From contig NZ_CP060790.1 of NCBI RefSeq assembly GCF_014489595.1, forward strand, positions 1,364,001 through 1,428,000: 64,000 nucleotides of DNA, given 5' to 3'. Positions 45,969-56,255 of the stretch are shown here, piece after piece. The notes under the pieces are model-generated. The model did not search any database. It was not told where the DNA came from and worked only from the letters and a program-made list of their open reading frames with translations. The DNA is from Paenacidovorax monticola (lineage in GTDB: Bacteria; Pseudomonadota; Gammaproteobacteria; Burkholderiales; Burkholderiaceae_C). The position numbers were made by a program, and so were the translations under genes. Position 1 is the stretch's first letter; each line of letters opens with the position of its first letter.

Positions 45969-46047
45969 TTTTTACTCACGGGACTGAGCAAGCCCGTGAA
46001 TACCCGCATTTGCCGATGCCTTGACGATCCCCCACCCGGAGCCCCCC

Positions 46048-47472
46048 ATGAACGCCCCCGCCGCCGCCCACCACCTGCTGCCCGAATTCCATCCCCAGCC
46101 CGTGCCCCAGGCCCTGCTGGATGCGCTCGCGGCGCGCTTCGGCGCGCAGTGCTCCACGGCCCTGGCCGTGCGCGAGCAGCATGGCCGCGATGAGGGCTCG
46201 ATCCAGGCCCCGCCGCCCGCGGCCGTGGTGTTTGCCGAGAACACCCAGGACGTTGCCGACGCGATACGCCTGGCCGGCGCGCACGGCGTGCCGGTGATCC
46301 CCTACGGCGCGGGCTCGTCGCTCGAAGGCCACCTGCTCGCCGTGCAGGGCGGCATCAGCATCGACGTGGGCCGCATGAACCGCGTGCTCAGCGTGAACGC
46401 CGACGACCTCACCGTGACCGTGCAGCCCGGCATCACGCGCAAGCAGCTCAACGAGGCGATCAAGGACACGGGCCTGTTCTTCCCCATCGATCCCGGCGCC
46501 GACGCGAGCATCGGCGGCATGGCCGCCACGCGCGCAAGCGGCACCAACGCCGTGCGCTACGGCACCATGCGCGAGAACGTGCTCGCACTCGAGGCGGTCA
46601 CGGCCAGCGGCGAGGTGATCCACACCGGCACGCGCGCCAAGAAGAGCGCGGCGGGCTACGACCTCACGCGCCTGCTGGTGGGCAGCGAGGGCACGCTGGG
46701 CATCATGACCGAGATCACCGTGCGCCTGTACCCGCTGCCCGAGGCGGTGAGCGCCGCGATCTGCTCGTTCCCGAGCATCGAGGCCGCCGTGCGCACCGTG
46801 ATCCAGACCATCCAGCTCGGCGTGCCGATCGCGCGCGTGGAGCTCATCGACGCCAACACCGTGCGCATGGTCAACGCCCACAGCAAGCTCACGCTGCGCG
46901 AGGAGCCCATGCTGCTCATGGAGTTCCACGGCACGCCCGCGGGCGTGCAGGAGCAGGCCGAGACGGTGCAGGAGCTCGCCGGCGAGCAGGGCGGCAATGC
47001 GTTCGAATGGGCCACCACGCCCGAGGAGCGCACGCGCCTGTGGACCGCGCGGCACAACGCCTACTTCGCGGCCGTGCAGTCGCGCCCGGGCTGCCGCGCG
47101 ATCAGCACCGACACCTGCGTGCCCATCAGCCGCCTGGCCGACTGCCTGCTCGACTCCGTGGCCGAGGCCGACGCCAGCGGCATCCCCTACTTCCTCGTGG
47201 GCCATGTGGGCGACGGCAACTTCCACTTCGGCTACCTGATCGACCCGAACGATGCCCAGGAGCGCGAGAAGGCCGAGGCGCTGAACCACCAGCTCGTGGC
47301 GCGCGCGCTGCGCCTGGGCGGCACCTGCACGGGCGAGCATGGCGTGGGCATCCACAAGATGGGTTTCCTGCTCGACGAGACGGGCGCGGGCGCCGTGGAG
47401 ATGATGCGCGCCATCAAGCGCGCGCTGGACCCGCAGAACATCCTGAATCCGGGCAAGATCTTCGCGCTCTGA
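46048..47472 (+). CDS. FAD-linked D-lactate dehydrogenase (cytochrome) / GlcD-type oxidase
   Basis: A 474-residue flavoprotein of the FAD_binding_4 / FAD-oxidase_C family. It has VIPYGAGSSLEGHLLAVQGG (FAD-binding), TVQPGITRKQLN, ADASIGGMAATRASGTNAVR, GTLGIMTEITVRLYPLPE and a C-terminal GEHGVGIHKMG. This matches bacterial D-lactate dehydrogenase (cytochrome), though D-2-hydroxyglutarate and glycolate oxidases share the motifs. ATG 46048 (MNAPAAAHH) fits the family. A clear terminator follows. Confidence 0.88.
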   Translation: MNAPAAAHHLLPEFHPQPVPQALLDALAARFGAQCSTALAVREQHGRDEGSIQAPPPAAVVFAENTQDVADAIRLAGAHGVPVIPYGAGSSLEGHLLAVQGGISIDVGRMNRVLSVNADDLTVTVQPGITRKQLNEAIKDTGLFFPIDPGADASIGGMAATRASGTNAVRYGTMRENVLALEAVTASGEVIHTGTRAKKSAAGYDLTRLLVGSEGTLGIMTEITVRLYPLPEAVSAAICSFPSIEAAVRTVIQTIQLGVPIARVELIDANTVRMVNAHSKLTLREEPMLLMEFHGTPAGVQEQAETVQELAGEQGGNAFEWATTPEERTRLWTARHNAYFAAVQSRPGCRAISTDTCVPISRLADCLLDSVAEADASGIPYFLVGHVGDGNFHFGYLIDPNDAQEREKAEALNHQLVARALRLGGTCTGEHGVGIHKMGFLLDETGAGAVEMMRAIKRALDPQNILNPGKIFAL

Positions 47473-47495
47473 GTACGGAGCCCGTCCCCCCAAGC

Positions 47496-47527
47496 ACAAA
47501 GCGCCGCAATGCGGCGCTTTGTCTTTG
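47496..47527 (+). terminator. Rho-independent-type hairpin after the D-lactate dehydrogenase gene
   Basis: ACAAAGCGCCGC and GCGGCGCTTTGT are exact 12-base complements around an AAT loop, starting 24 bp after the stop and followed by a T-containing run. This is the best terminator in the window. Confidence 0.75.
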
Positions 47528-47684
47528 ACAGCTACAGGCGCTGGAACACCCAGCGCCCGCGGCCTGCTTGCCGGACCATCAAGCGGCGGCGCCTGCCGGC
47601 CGCGCGCCCACCAGATGCGCCCGCAGCTCCCGCGCACTGCTGCTCCGAAGGATGTACGGGTGGGATCTCTTCTGATTGCATACC

Positions 47685-47778
47685 CCCTTGCTCTTGTTTG
47701 CGTCGGCCACCTTGTGGCCGCGCTCTGTGATCCATTTCACCACCTCAGCCTTGAATTCTTCGGCGTATCTTTGATTGG
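47685..47778 (-). mobile_element. IS3-family OrfA N-terminal fragment (IS2/IS150-like)
   Basis: The minus strand reads RYAEEFKAEVVKWITERGHK followed by VADANKSKG, the typical start of an IS3-family OrfA (usual form: RYTEEFKxEAVKQxTERGH). The frame then changes and no OrfB follows. It is a short remnant next to another IS3 remnant. Confidence 0.55.
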
Positions 47779-47809
47779 ACCTCCGGTTAGAGATTCGAAG
47801 GTGTCTAGT

Positions 47810-48181
47810 TCAGCCGGGGCGATTCACATCTTCAGCAAGCGCACAGCATTGCGCTGGCTGCATCCGAAACGCTGCATCAACCCGGGCACCAACGCGCGGC
47901 GCTGCAAAGGCCTCACAGTTTTTTGCAACGACCGCCAGCAGCATCGCCTTGTCCAGGCTCAGACCAGCCACGATCTGCCGGAACTTGCGGTTCTCCTCTG
48001 TAAGCAGGCACAACCCACGCGGCTTCGAGGGGCCCACCACGCCGCCATACTTCTTGCACCACACGTAGAAAGTGGCGTCGTTGATGTCGATCTTGCGGTA
48101 AACCTCCTCAACGCTCATGCCCAGCTCCGCTTGCTTCAACGCAAAGGCGATCTGATCCTCGATGAAATTGCTCCTCTCCAT
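47810..48181 (-). mobile_element. IS3-family (IS407-like) transposase remnant
   Basis: From ATG 48181 the minus strand encodes MERSNFIEDQIAFALKQAEL, GMSVEEVYRKIDINDATFYV and YGGVVGPSKPRGLCLLTEEN, clear OrfA of the IS407 group but with substitutions at conserved places. A second frame gives TVRPLQRRALVPGLMQRFGC (OrfB start) and then a stop at 47824. No intact transposase or inverted ends were found, so the element is dead. Confidence 0.7.
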
Positions 48182-48346
48182 GGCATGAATTCCAGGCCCC
48201 TTCTGAGGCCTTGCATGCTCCAGCGATTTCTTACACTTCACGCCCCAAGGAAAGCCCATCCATGGCGGGCTTTCCTTTCTATAGCTGCTGGTCCCTTTCA
48301 GCTCCTGGCTTTAGATACTTTTCATAGCCAGATGGACAGGCCGCAA

Positions 48347-50308
<1,962 letters not shown>

Positions 50309-50361
50309 TGTCTGTCTCCACTCGCCTCGCACTCACCAGCCGAGGCTGGACCGGCATGGGG

Positions 50362-50400
50362 TGAGACGGTTGTCGCGGGCGGACTGCGACAACCGTCTCA
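50362..50400. promoter_or_regulatory. 15-bp perfect palindrome between acoR and acoX
   Basis: TGAGACGGTTGTCGC (50362-50376) and GCGACAACCGTCTCA (50386-50400) are exact complements around a 9-bp spacer. The inner TTGTCGC/GCGACAA words recur in the upstream region of the acoA promoter (58552-58589), so this is probably the AcoR-binding site for acoX and for autoregulation. Confidence 0.6.
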
Positions 50401-50453
50401 TGTACGCGCATGGTAATCCCATCTCCTGCCAGAGCCACCGGCCCGGACAGGAT

Positions 50454-50468
50454 TGGCCCCGTTTTTGC
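50454..50468 (+). promoter_or_regulatory. Candidate sigma-54 promoter of acoX
   Basis: TGGCCCCGTTTTTGC has GG and GC at the correct 12-bp spacing (consensus TGGCAC-N5-TTGC) with two mismatches. The predicted start would lie near 50480, past the ATG at 50472 and one base before the next in-frame ATG at 50481. Either the mRNA is nearly leaderless or the match is accidental. Confidence 0.35.
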
Positions 50469-50471
50469 ACC

Positions 50472-51500
50472 ATGGACGGCATGATTGCTGTACACCCTCT
50501 CGCCATCGGCGTCATCGCCAACCCTTCTTCGGGCCGCGATCTGCGGCGGCTGTTCTCCTGGGGCAGCACCTCCTCGATGGCGGAGAAGATCAACGCCATG
50601 CTACGCCTGCTGACCTCCGCGGGCGCGCTGGGCATTACCGAGGCTTGGTTGATGCCTGACAGCTCGGGCCTGGCGCGCGAGGTGCAGTCCCGGGCACGGC
50701 AGGCGCGACTGCGCCAGGCGTCCATGCCTGAGATCAGGCTCCTGGATATGTTGCCGAGCAACAGCGCCCGGGACAGCACGAATGCCGCCGCGCTGATGGC
50801 TGGAATCGGCGTGCGTGCCATCGCCGTACTGGGCGGCGACGGTACCCACCGCGCGGTGGCCCGGGGCTGTGGCGAGGTGCCTTTGGTAACGCTGTCAACC
50901 GGCACCAACAATGCTTTTCCCGAACGCTTCGACGCCACGCTGACTGGCATGGCCGCCGCGCTCGTTGCCACTGGCCGCGCGGGCGACGACGTGGGCGTGC
51001 GGCGCAACAAACGGCTGATGGTGCGCGGCCGCGGGCTGGAGGACATGGCGCTGGTGGATATCGCCGTCTCGCGCCAGGACGCCACCGGCGCCGGCGCGGT
51101 GGACTGCGCCCAGGATCTGCAGGAGCTGTTCGTGAGCTTCTGCGAGCCCGGCGTGATTGGCCTGGCCTCCGTGGCCGCGCTGCTGGAGCCCACCGGCCGC
51201 GACTGCGCCCATGGCCTGCACCTGCGCATGGTAGCTGGCGCCCCCTGCTCCGTGCAGGCGCCGCTGATGCCAGGCATGCTAGCCGAGGTGGGCGTGGGCA
51301 GCCTGGCCCGCCTGCAGCCCGGCGTGCCGGTGGCCATATCGGCCACCCGAGGCACGCTGGCGCTCGACGGCGAGCGCAGCATCGAGATCGCCGCCCATGC
51401 GCCGCTGACGGTGACGCTGGACGGCCTTGGCCCGCGCAGCATCATGGTCGAAGCGGTGCTGCGGCAGGCCGCTGTGGCCAACCGGTTGAAGCTGGGCTGA
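50472..51500 (+). CDS. acoX: AcoX-like ATP-NAD kinase-family protein
   Basis: A 342-residue protein of the ATP-NAD/AcoX kinase family. It has IGVIANPSSGRDLRRLF, VRAIAVLGGDGTHRAVARGC (the GGDG diphosphate-binding motif), STGTNNAFPERFD and a beta-rich C-terminal half. AcoX is commonly found with acetoin dehydrogenase genes; its reaction is not known. ATG 50472 follows a weak ribosome site, and ATG 50481 is an alternative. It is divergent from acoR and convergent with the hydrolase gene; the last 59 bp overlap the end of that gene. Confidence 0.88.
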   Translation: MDGMIAVHPLAIGVIANPSSGRDLRRLFSWGSTSSMAEKINAMLRLLTSAGALGITEAWLMPDSSGLAREVQSRARQARLRQASMPEIRLLDMLPSNSARDSTNAAALMAGIGVRAIAVLGGDGTHRAVARGCGEVPLVTLSTGTNNAFPERFDATLTGMAAALVATGRAGDDVGVRRNKRLMVRGRGLEDMALVDIAVSRQDATGAGAVDCAQDLQELFVSFCEPGVIGLASVAALLEPTGRDCAHGLHLRMVAGAPCSVQAPLMPGMLAEVGVGSLARLQPGVPVAISATRGTLALDGERSIEIAAHAPLTVTLDGLGPRSIMVEAVLRQAAVANRLKLG

Positions 51501-52293
51501 ACGGGGCCGCGGCCGGCCTTTCCAGCCACTCGGCCAGCAGTTGCACCAGCGCCGCGGGCTGGTCGGCGTGCAGCCAGTGGCCCGCGTCCGCGAGGTCTTC
51601 GATCCGCGCCCGCAGGAACAGTGCGTGGATCGCGTCCTCGTGGCGCGGCAGCACATAGTCCGAGGCATCGCCGCGCACGAACAGCGCATCGACGGCGCTG
51701 GGCACGCGCTGCAGCGCGGCCGGAAAGTCCAGCAGCTGCGGCAGCGAGCCGCCTATGCCCAGCCAGTGGATGCGCCAGGCCAGCCGCCCGTCGCGCCAGG
51801 CCAGGTTCTGCAGCAGCATCGCGCGCAGCCGGGCCGAGGGCACGAAGCGTTCGAGCTGGCGGTCGGCGTCCTGCCGCGAATGGGCGGCGGCCAGGTCCAG
51901 CCGCAGCGCGGCGCAGACCAGAGCCGAGAAAGGGTCGTGGTAGCGGGCCGGCGCGATGTCGAGCACGGCCAGCGCCTCGGTGCGCCTGGGGTGCCGCAGC
52001 GCGAACGCCATGGCCACCTTGCCGCCCATGCTGTGGCCCGCGATGCGGGCCCGGGCGATGCCCTGGGCGTCGAGCAGCTCGCGCAGGTCTTCGGCCATGC
52101 TTTCGTAGTCCATGGCATCGGTGTGCGGCGACAGGCCGTGGTTGCGCAAGTCCACCGCCAGCACGCGCGTGCGCGCCGACAACGGCGCCGCGATGTGGTG
52201 CCACTGCGCGGCGCTGCCGAACAGGCCGTGCAGCAGCACCAGCGGCGCGCAGCCGGCGTCGCCACCCGGGTAGCTGCGGCAGGACAGCTTCAT
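51442..52293 (-). CDS. Alpha/beta hydrolase
   Basis: A 283-residue hydrolase. It has LVLLHGLFGSAAQWHHIAAP, LAVDLRNHGLSPHTDAMDY, ARIAGHSMGGKVAMAFALRH (nucleophile Ser) and DAGHWLHADQP (catalytic His). This is the YbfF/acyl-CoA-thioesterase-like group. It is the last gene of the long minus-strand aco-type operon, 13 bp after the GMC gene. Its C-terminal 20 residues are antisense to the end of acoX. Confidence 0.87.
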   Translation of the reverse strand: MKLSCRSYPGGDAGCAPLVLLHGLFGSAAQWHHIAAPLSARTRVLAVDLRNHGLSPHTDAMDYESMAEDLRELLDAQGIARARIAGHSMGGKVAMAFALRHPRRTEALAVLDIAPARYHDPFSALVCAALRLDLAAAHSRQDADRQLERFVPSARLRAMLLQNLAWRDGRLAWRIHWLGIGGSLPQLLDFPAALQRVPSAVDALFVRGDASDYVLPRHEDAIHALFLRARIEDLADAGHWLHADQPAALVQLLAEWLERPAAAPFSPASTGWPQRPAAAPLRP

Positions 52294-52306
52294 GTCCTGC
52301 CTCCCG

Positions 52307-53887
52307 TCACAGCTCGCGCCGCTGCATAGCCCCGGCGATGTACTCCGCCTGCCGGATCGCCAGCGCCACGATGGTCAGCGTGGGGTTGGCCGCGGCGCTG
52401 GAGGTGAACTGGCTGCCGTCCGAGATGAAGAGGTTCTTCACATCGTGCGCCTGGCCCCACTTGTTGACCACGCCGTCGGCGGCCTTGGCGCTCATGCGGT
52501 TGGTGCCCATGTTGTGGCTGGCCGGATAGGCCGGCATGTCGATCACGCGCGTCGCGCCCACTGCCTCGGACAGCTTGCGCCACTGCACCAGGCCGTGGGC
52601 GGTGATCTTGTCGTCGTTGGCGTGGTAGGTCTTGGTCACGATGGGCACGGGCAGGCCGTACTGGTCCTTCTCGGAGGGATGCAGCGTGATCGAGTTCTGC
52701 TCGCGCGCCAGGTCCTCGCCGCAGACCCAGACGCAGCTCATGTGGTCGTAGGCCTCCATGGCCGAGGCGAAGTCGCGCCCCCAGCCGCCGGGCTTCATGA
52801 AAGCCGCCGTGTACGGCAGGTGGATGGCCAGGCCCTCGAGGTAGTAGCCGCCGACGAAGCCGCGCTTGGTGTCCAGCGGCACTTCGTCGGCCACCACGGC
52901 CGCGATGTCGAAGCCGCGGTACATGTAGACCGGCTTCTTGTGGATGGACACCGCCGCGGCCGTGGCGTGGTTCATGTAGTTCTTGCCCACCTGGCCCGAG
53001 GAATTGGCCAGGCCGTTGGTGAACAGGCTCGAGGCCGAGTTCAGCAGCAGCCGCGGCGACTCGATGGAGTTGCCCGCCACGCAGACCACGCGGGCCTTCT
53101 GCAGCTGGCGGCGGCCCTTGCCGTCAACGTAGAGCACGCCGTTGGCGCGGCCTTCCTTGTCGTGCTGGATCTGCAGCACCATGGATTCGGGCCGCAGCTC
53201 GACATTGCCCGTGGCCTGGGCGCGCGGCACCTCGGTGTACAGCGTGGACCACTTGGCGCCGATCTTGCAGCCCTGCATGCAAAAGCCGATCTGCTGGCAG
53301 CCGGGCCGGCCATCGTAGGGTTCGGAGTTCGACGCCGCCGGGCGCACGATGTGCTTGTAGCCCACCTTCTTTGCGCCGGCCTCGATCACCTTGTAGTGAT
53401 TGTTGGGCGGCATGGGCGGCAGGCCGCTAGCCTTGCTGCCGCTCACGCCCATCTTCTTCTCGGCCAGGTCGTAGTACGGCTCCAACTCGGCCAGCGTGAT
53501 CGGCCAGTCGAGCACGTTCGCGCCCTCGATGGCGCCGTAGGTCGTTCGGGTATGGAAGTCGTGCTCCTGGAAGCGCAGCGCCACGCCCGACCAGTGCACC
53601 GTGGAGCCGCCCACGCCCTTGACGATCCAGGCCGGCAGGTTCGGATAGGTCTGGGTGTGGTGCCAGCCGCCGGCCGAGATGCGCTTGTCCAGCCACGAGA
53701 TCTTGTTGAACATGGCCCACTCGTCGTTCTCGAAGTCGGCCTGCGTGTAGTGCTTTCCGGCTTCCAGAACCACGCATTTGACGCCGCGCTGCGCCAGTTC
53801 GTTGGCCAGCGTGCCGCCGCCCGCACCCGAGCCCACGATCACGACGACGCTGTCATCGTTGAGAGAGAACTTTGCCTGATCGGTCAT
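52307..53887 (-). CDS. GMC-family oxidoreductase (gluconate/alcohol dehydrogenase-type large subunit)
   Basis: A 526-residue flavoprotein with N-terminal VVVIVGSGAGGGTLANELAQ (FAD), GGSTVHWSGVALRFQEHDF, CVAGNSIESPRLLLNSA and a C-terminal HNMGTNRMS...NPTLTIVALAIRQAEYI. This is the GMC group that pairs with a Tat-exported gluconate-2-dehydrogenase subunit-3-like protein, which is the gene just upstream here. Such pairs oxidise alcohols or sugar acids and pass electrons to a cytochrome. In this operon a 2,3-diol or related alcohol leading to a ketone for the TPP enzyme is a reasonable guess only. Confidence 0.88.
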   Translation of the reverse strand: MTDQAKFSLNDDSVVVIVGSGAGGGTLANELAQRGVKCVVLEAGKHYTQADFENDEWAMFNKISWLDKRISAGGWHHTQTYPNLPAWIVKGVGGSTVHWSGVALRFQEHDFHTRTTYGAIEGANVLDWPITLAELEPYYDLAEKKMGVSGSKASGLPPMPPNNHYKVIEAGAKKVGYKHIVRPAASNSEPYDGRPGCQQIGFCMQGCKIGAKWSTLYTEVPRAQATGNVELRPESMVLQIQHDKEGRANGVLYVDGKGRRQLQKARVVCVAGNSIESPRLLLNSASSLFTNGLANSSGQVGKNYMNHATAAAVSIHKKPVYMYRGFDIAAVVADEVPLDTKRGFVGGYYLEGLAIHLPYTAAFMKPGGWGRDFASAMEAYDHMSCVWVCGEDLAREQNSITLHPSEKDQYGLPVPIVTKTYHANDDKITAHGLVQWRKLSEAVGATRVIDMPAYPASHNMGTNRMSAKAADGVVNKWGQAHDVKNLFISDGSQFTSSAAANPTLTIVALAIRQAEYIAGAMQRREL

Positions 53888-53918
53888 GATGCTTGTCTCC
53901 TTGTCGTTGTGCCGGCGC

Positions 53919-54500
53919 TCAGAGCCAGTCGATGTCGTCGAAGCCGCGGTTCACATAGCCGCCCTTTTCCCAGGCCGAACCCTCGTAGCCGAACAGCGGC
54001 CACAGCTTCTTGTTGTTGTAGAGGCCGGTAACCAGGTCGCCCTGCACCTTCTTGAAGAAGGGTGTGGCCTCGATGTCCTTGAGCAGGGCCACGCGCTCGT
54101 CCTCGGTCTTCACCTCGGCATAGGGCACGCCGCAGCGCTGGCGGGCGCGCTGGTCCAGGTCCTTCACGCCGTCGGCCAGCAGCTTCTTCACGCCCTTGTC
54201 CTTGGCGGATGCCGCGTCGTACGGCGCCACGGCCTCGACATAGAACGTGTCGGCCAGCTTGTCGTGCGGGTAGATGTCGCGCGCCATGCGCACCAGCGTC
54301 CGGCCGGTGGCAGCGCCCAGGTGGCGAAAGCTCTGCCGGGCCGCCACGTCCTTCGAGGCCGCGAGGCTGGCCACGGGAATGACCGTGATGCCGATGGCCC
54401 CGAGGCCGCCGCCGCGCAGAAAGCTGCGCCGCTGCAGCGTGGGCTGCTTGTCCAGCACGCGCATGGTGCCGGGGGCCGATGGGTCTTTCGGGTGTTTCAT
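53919..54500 (-). CDS. Gluconate 2-dehydrogenase subunit 3-like protein (Tat signal)
   Basis: A 193-residue protein. A twin-arginine signal is present near residues 24-45: LQRRSFLRGGGLGAIGITVI. The rest matches gluconate_2-dh3: LVRMARDIYPHDKLADTFYV and FFKKVQGDLVTGLYNNKKLW. It escorts and supports the GMC large subunit across the membrane, which lacks its own signal. It starts upstream of the GMC gene with a 31-bp gap. Confidence 0.88.
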   Translation of the reverse strand: MKHPKDPSAPGTMRVLDKQPTLQRRSFLRGGGLGAIGITVIPVASLAASKDVAARQSFRHLGAATGRTLVRMARDIYPHDKLADTFYVEAVAPYDAASAKDKGVKKLLADGVKDLDQRARQRCGVPYAEVKTEDERVALLKDIEATPFFKKVQGDLVTGLYNNKKLWPLFGYEGSAWEKGGYVNRGFDDIDWL

Positions 54501-54586
54501 CGTCGTCTCCTTCGTTTTGTGATTGCTGTCTCGATGGAATCAATGCGGGTTGGCCGCCGGCCACGGCCAGGGCTCGAAGTTCAAGT

Positions 54587-55300
54587 TCAGGGAAGGCTGG
54601 CCTCCGGCTCCAGGGTTGCGGCCAGCACCCGCTCCAGCCGCAAGGCATAGGCGTGGCCGTCGAAATGCGGCACGGCTTCCCCGGCGCTGATGGTGGTATC
54701 GGCCAGGGTCCTGGCATCGGCGGCCGCGCAGCCCAGGGCCTCGCACATCAGCCGCCACGGCGAGGGCTGCAGCAGCACCCCGCCCACCAGCAGCACGCCG
54801 CTGGCGCGGCGCACCTGGGCCAGGCCGGCGATCTTGCGGCCGCCGGCCAGCACCTCCCAGGGCGACAGGCCGCCGAAGCAGGCCCAGTCCACCGCCGTGT
54901 GCTGCGCCGCAGGCATGGCGCGCAGCGCCTCGGGCGCCAGGGCCTGTGCGTCCACCCCGCCCTGCCGCAGCACCTGGGCCAGGGCCTCGCCCAGCCAGCG
55001 GTAGCTGGCGACCAGGCCCTGGCGGGCCAGCGGGTGGTCCGGCGGCAGTGCCACCGACAGGCCCAGCATCCACGGCCCGGTCAGCACCGCGCCGCCGCCG
55101 GACTGGCGCAGCAGCACCGGCATCCGGGCATCCGCCTGCGCCAGCAGCCGGCGCTGCGAGCAGCCGAGCACGATGGCCGGCTCCCGGTAGCGCCAGAGGC
55201 GAAAGCCGGGCACGGCCACCGGCTGGGCGAGCTGCTGCTCGTTCCACAGTTGCTCGCGCACGGCCTCGGGCGGCGTCAACGATGGGAGGGGTGCAGTCAT
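54587..55300 (-). CDS. Lipoate-protein ligase-like (LplA/LipB fold)
   Basis: A 237-residue protein of the BPL/LPL fold. It has LWRYREPAIVLGCSQR, LLRQSGGGAVLTGPWMLGLS (lipoate-binding RxxGGG) and SPWEVLAGGRKIAGLAQVRR with the conserved Lys. It would attach lipoate to the small lipoyl protein two genes upstream. It starts 8 bp before the E2 gene ends, and all neighbours are on the same strand. Confidence 0.85.
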   Translation of the reverse strand: MTAPLPSLTPPEAVREQLWNEQQLAQPVAVPGFRLWRYREPAIVLGCSQRRLLAQADARMPVLLRQSGGGAVLTGPWMLGLSVALPPDHPLARQGLVASYRWLGEALAQVLRQGGVDAQALAPEALRAMPAAQHTAVDWACFGGLSPWEVLAGGRKIAGLAQVRRASGVLLVGGVLLQPSPWRLMCEALGCAAADARTLADTTISAGEAVPHFDGHAYALRLERVLAATLEPEASLP

Positions 55301-55308
55301 GGCGGGCC

Positions 55309-56013
55309 TTACAGCGAATCGGGGGCTTCGAGGTGGGCCTTGACGGCCTGCAGGAACTGCGCGGCCGGATAGCCGTCGATGGCGCGGTGGTCGAACACCA
55401 GGGTCAGCGTCGTGATGGCGGCAATGCCCAGCTTCCCGTCCTGCACCACGGCGCGCTCGCGCACGCTGCTCACGCCCAGGATGCCTACCTGCGGCGCGTT
55501 CAGCACCGGCGTGAACCAGTCGATGCCGGTCATGCCGAGGTTGGTGACCGTGAAGCTCGCGCCCTGGTAGGCCTTGGGCGACAGCTTGCCGGCGCGGGCG
55601 CCAGCTGCCAGCTCGCGCGTCTCCTGCGCGAGCTGCGCCACGCGCTTGGTCTCGGCATCGCGGATCACCGGCACCATCAGCCCCTCGTCCAGCGCCACGG
55701 CCAGGCCCAGGTTCACAGTGCCCTGGCACTCGATGACGTTGTCCTTGAGCAGCGCGTTCATGCGCGGGTGCTTGGACAGCGCCAGCGCGGTGGCGCGCAG
55801 CACGCAGGCGGTGATGGTGGGCCTGGCCCCGCCCTCCGCCATCGGGTGCGCCCGCAGCCAGGCCTGGCAGGCCGAGACATCGACATCCACGCCCATGGCC
55901 ACGCGCGGCGCCTGCCAGCCCACGGCCATGTTGCGGGCGATGGCGCCGCGCAGGCCCTTGAGCGGGATGCCGGCGATGCCGGCAACGCCGGCTTCTGCAA
56001 CGGCGGTGCTCAT
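55309..56013 (-). CDS. 2-oxoacid dehydrogenase acyltransferase (E2) catalytic domain, without lipoyl domain
   Basis: A 234-residue protein that contains only the acyltransferase core: LRGAIARNMAVGWQAPRVAM, HPRMNALLKDN, LAVALDEGLMVPVIRDA, SFTVTNLGMTGIDWFTPVLN and the catalytic DHRAIDG near the end. The lipoyl domain that normally precedes it is encoded by a separate gene upstream, whose stop overlaps this ATG by 4 bp. No E1-binding subdomain is obvious. It transfers the acyl group from lipoyl to CoA. Confidence 0.88.
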   Translation of the reverse strand: MSTAVAEAGVAGIAGIPLKGLRGAIARNMAVGWQAPRVAMGVDVDVSACQAWLRAHPMAEGGARPTITACVLRATALALSKHPRMNALLKDNVIECQGTVNLGLAVALDEGLMVPVIRDAETKRVAQLAQETRELAAGARAGKLSPKAYQGASFTVTNLGMTGIDWFTPVLNAPQVGILGVSSVRERAVVQDGKLGIAAITTLTLVFDHRAIDGYPAAQFLQAVKAHLEAPDSL

Positions 56014-56255
56014 GCCAGCGTGCCCAGGCTCTGGCCTGGCTTGAAGGTGCCTTCGGCCGGCACGAGGATGGACTCGACCACGCCATCGGCGGGCGCCAGC
56101 ACCTCGTGGCTGGACTTGACCACCACCACGCTGGCCAGCGGCTGGCCCACCTTGACGCTGTCGCCCACCTGCACCAGCCAGTCCTCGACCAGGGCCTCGG
56201 TGCCGGGCTCCACGTCCTGCCAGGCGTCTTGCGGAAGAATGATGTCGGTGCTCAT
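56010..56255 (-). CDS. Stand-alone lipoyl domain protein
   Basis: An 81-residue biotin/lipoyl-attachment domain: VEDWLVQVGDSVKVGQPLAS, the lipoyl Lys in VVVVKSSHEVLAPADGVVE and FKPGQSLGTLA. It carries the swinging arm between E1 and E2. Its stop overlaps the E2 start by 4 bp, and its start overlaps the end of E1beta by 4 bp. Confidence 0.88.
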   Translation of the reverse strand: MSTDIILPQDAWQDVEPGTEALVEDWLVQVGDSVKVGQPLASVVVVKSSHEVLAPADGVVESILVPAEGTFKPGQSLGTLA

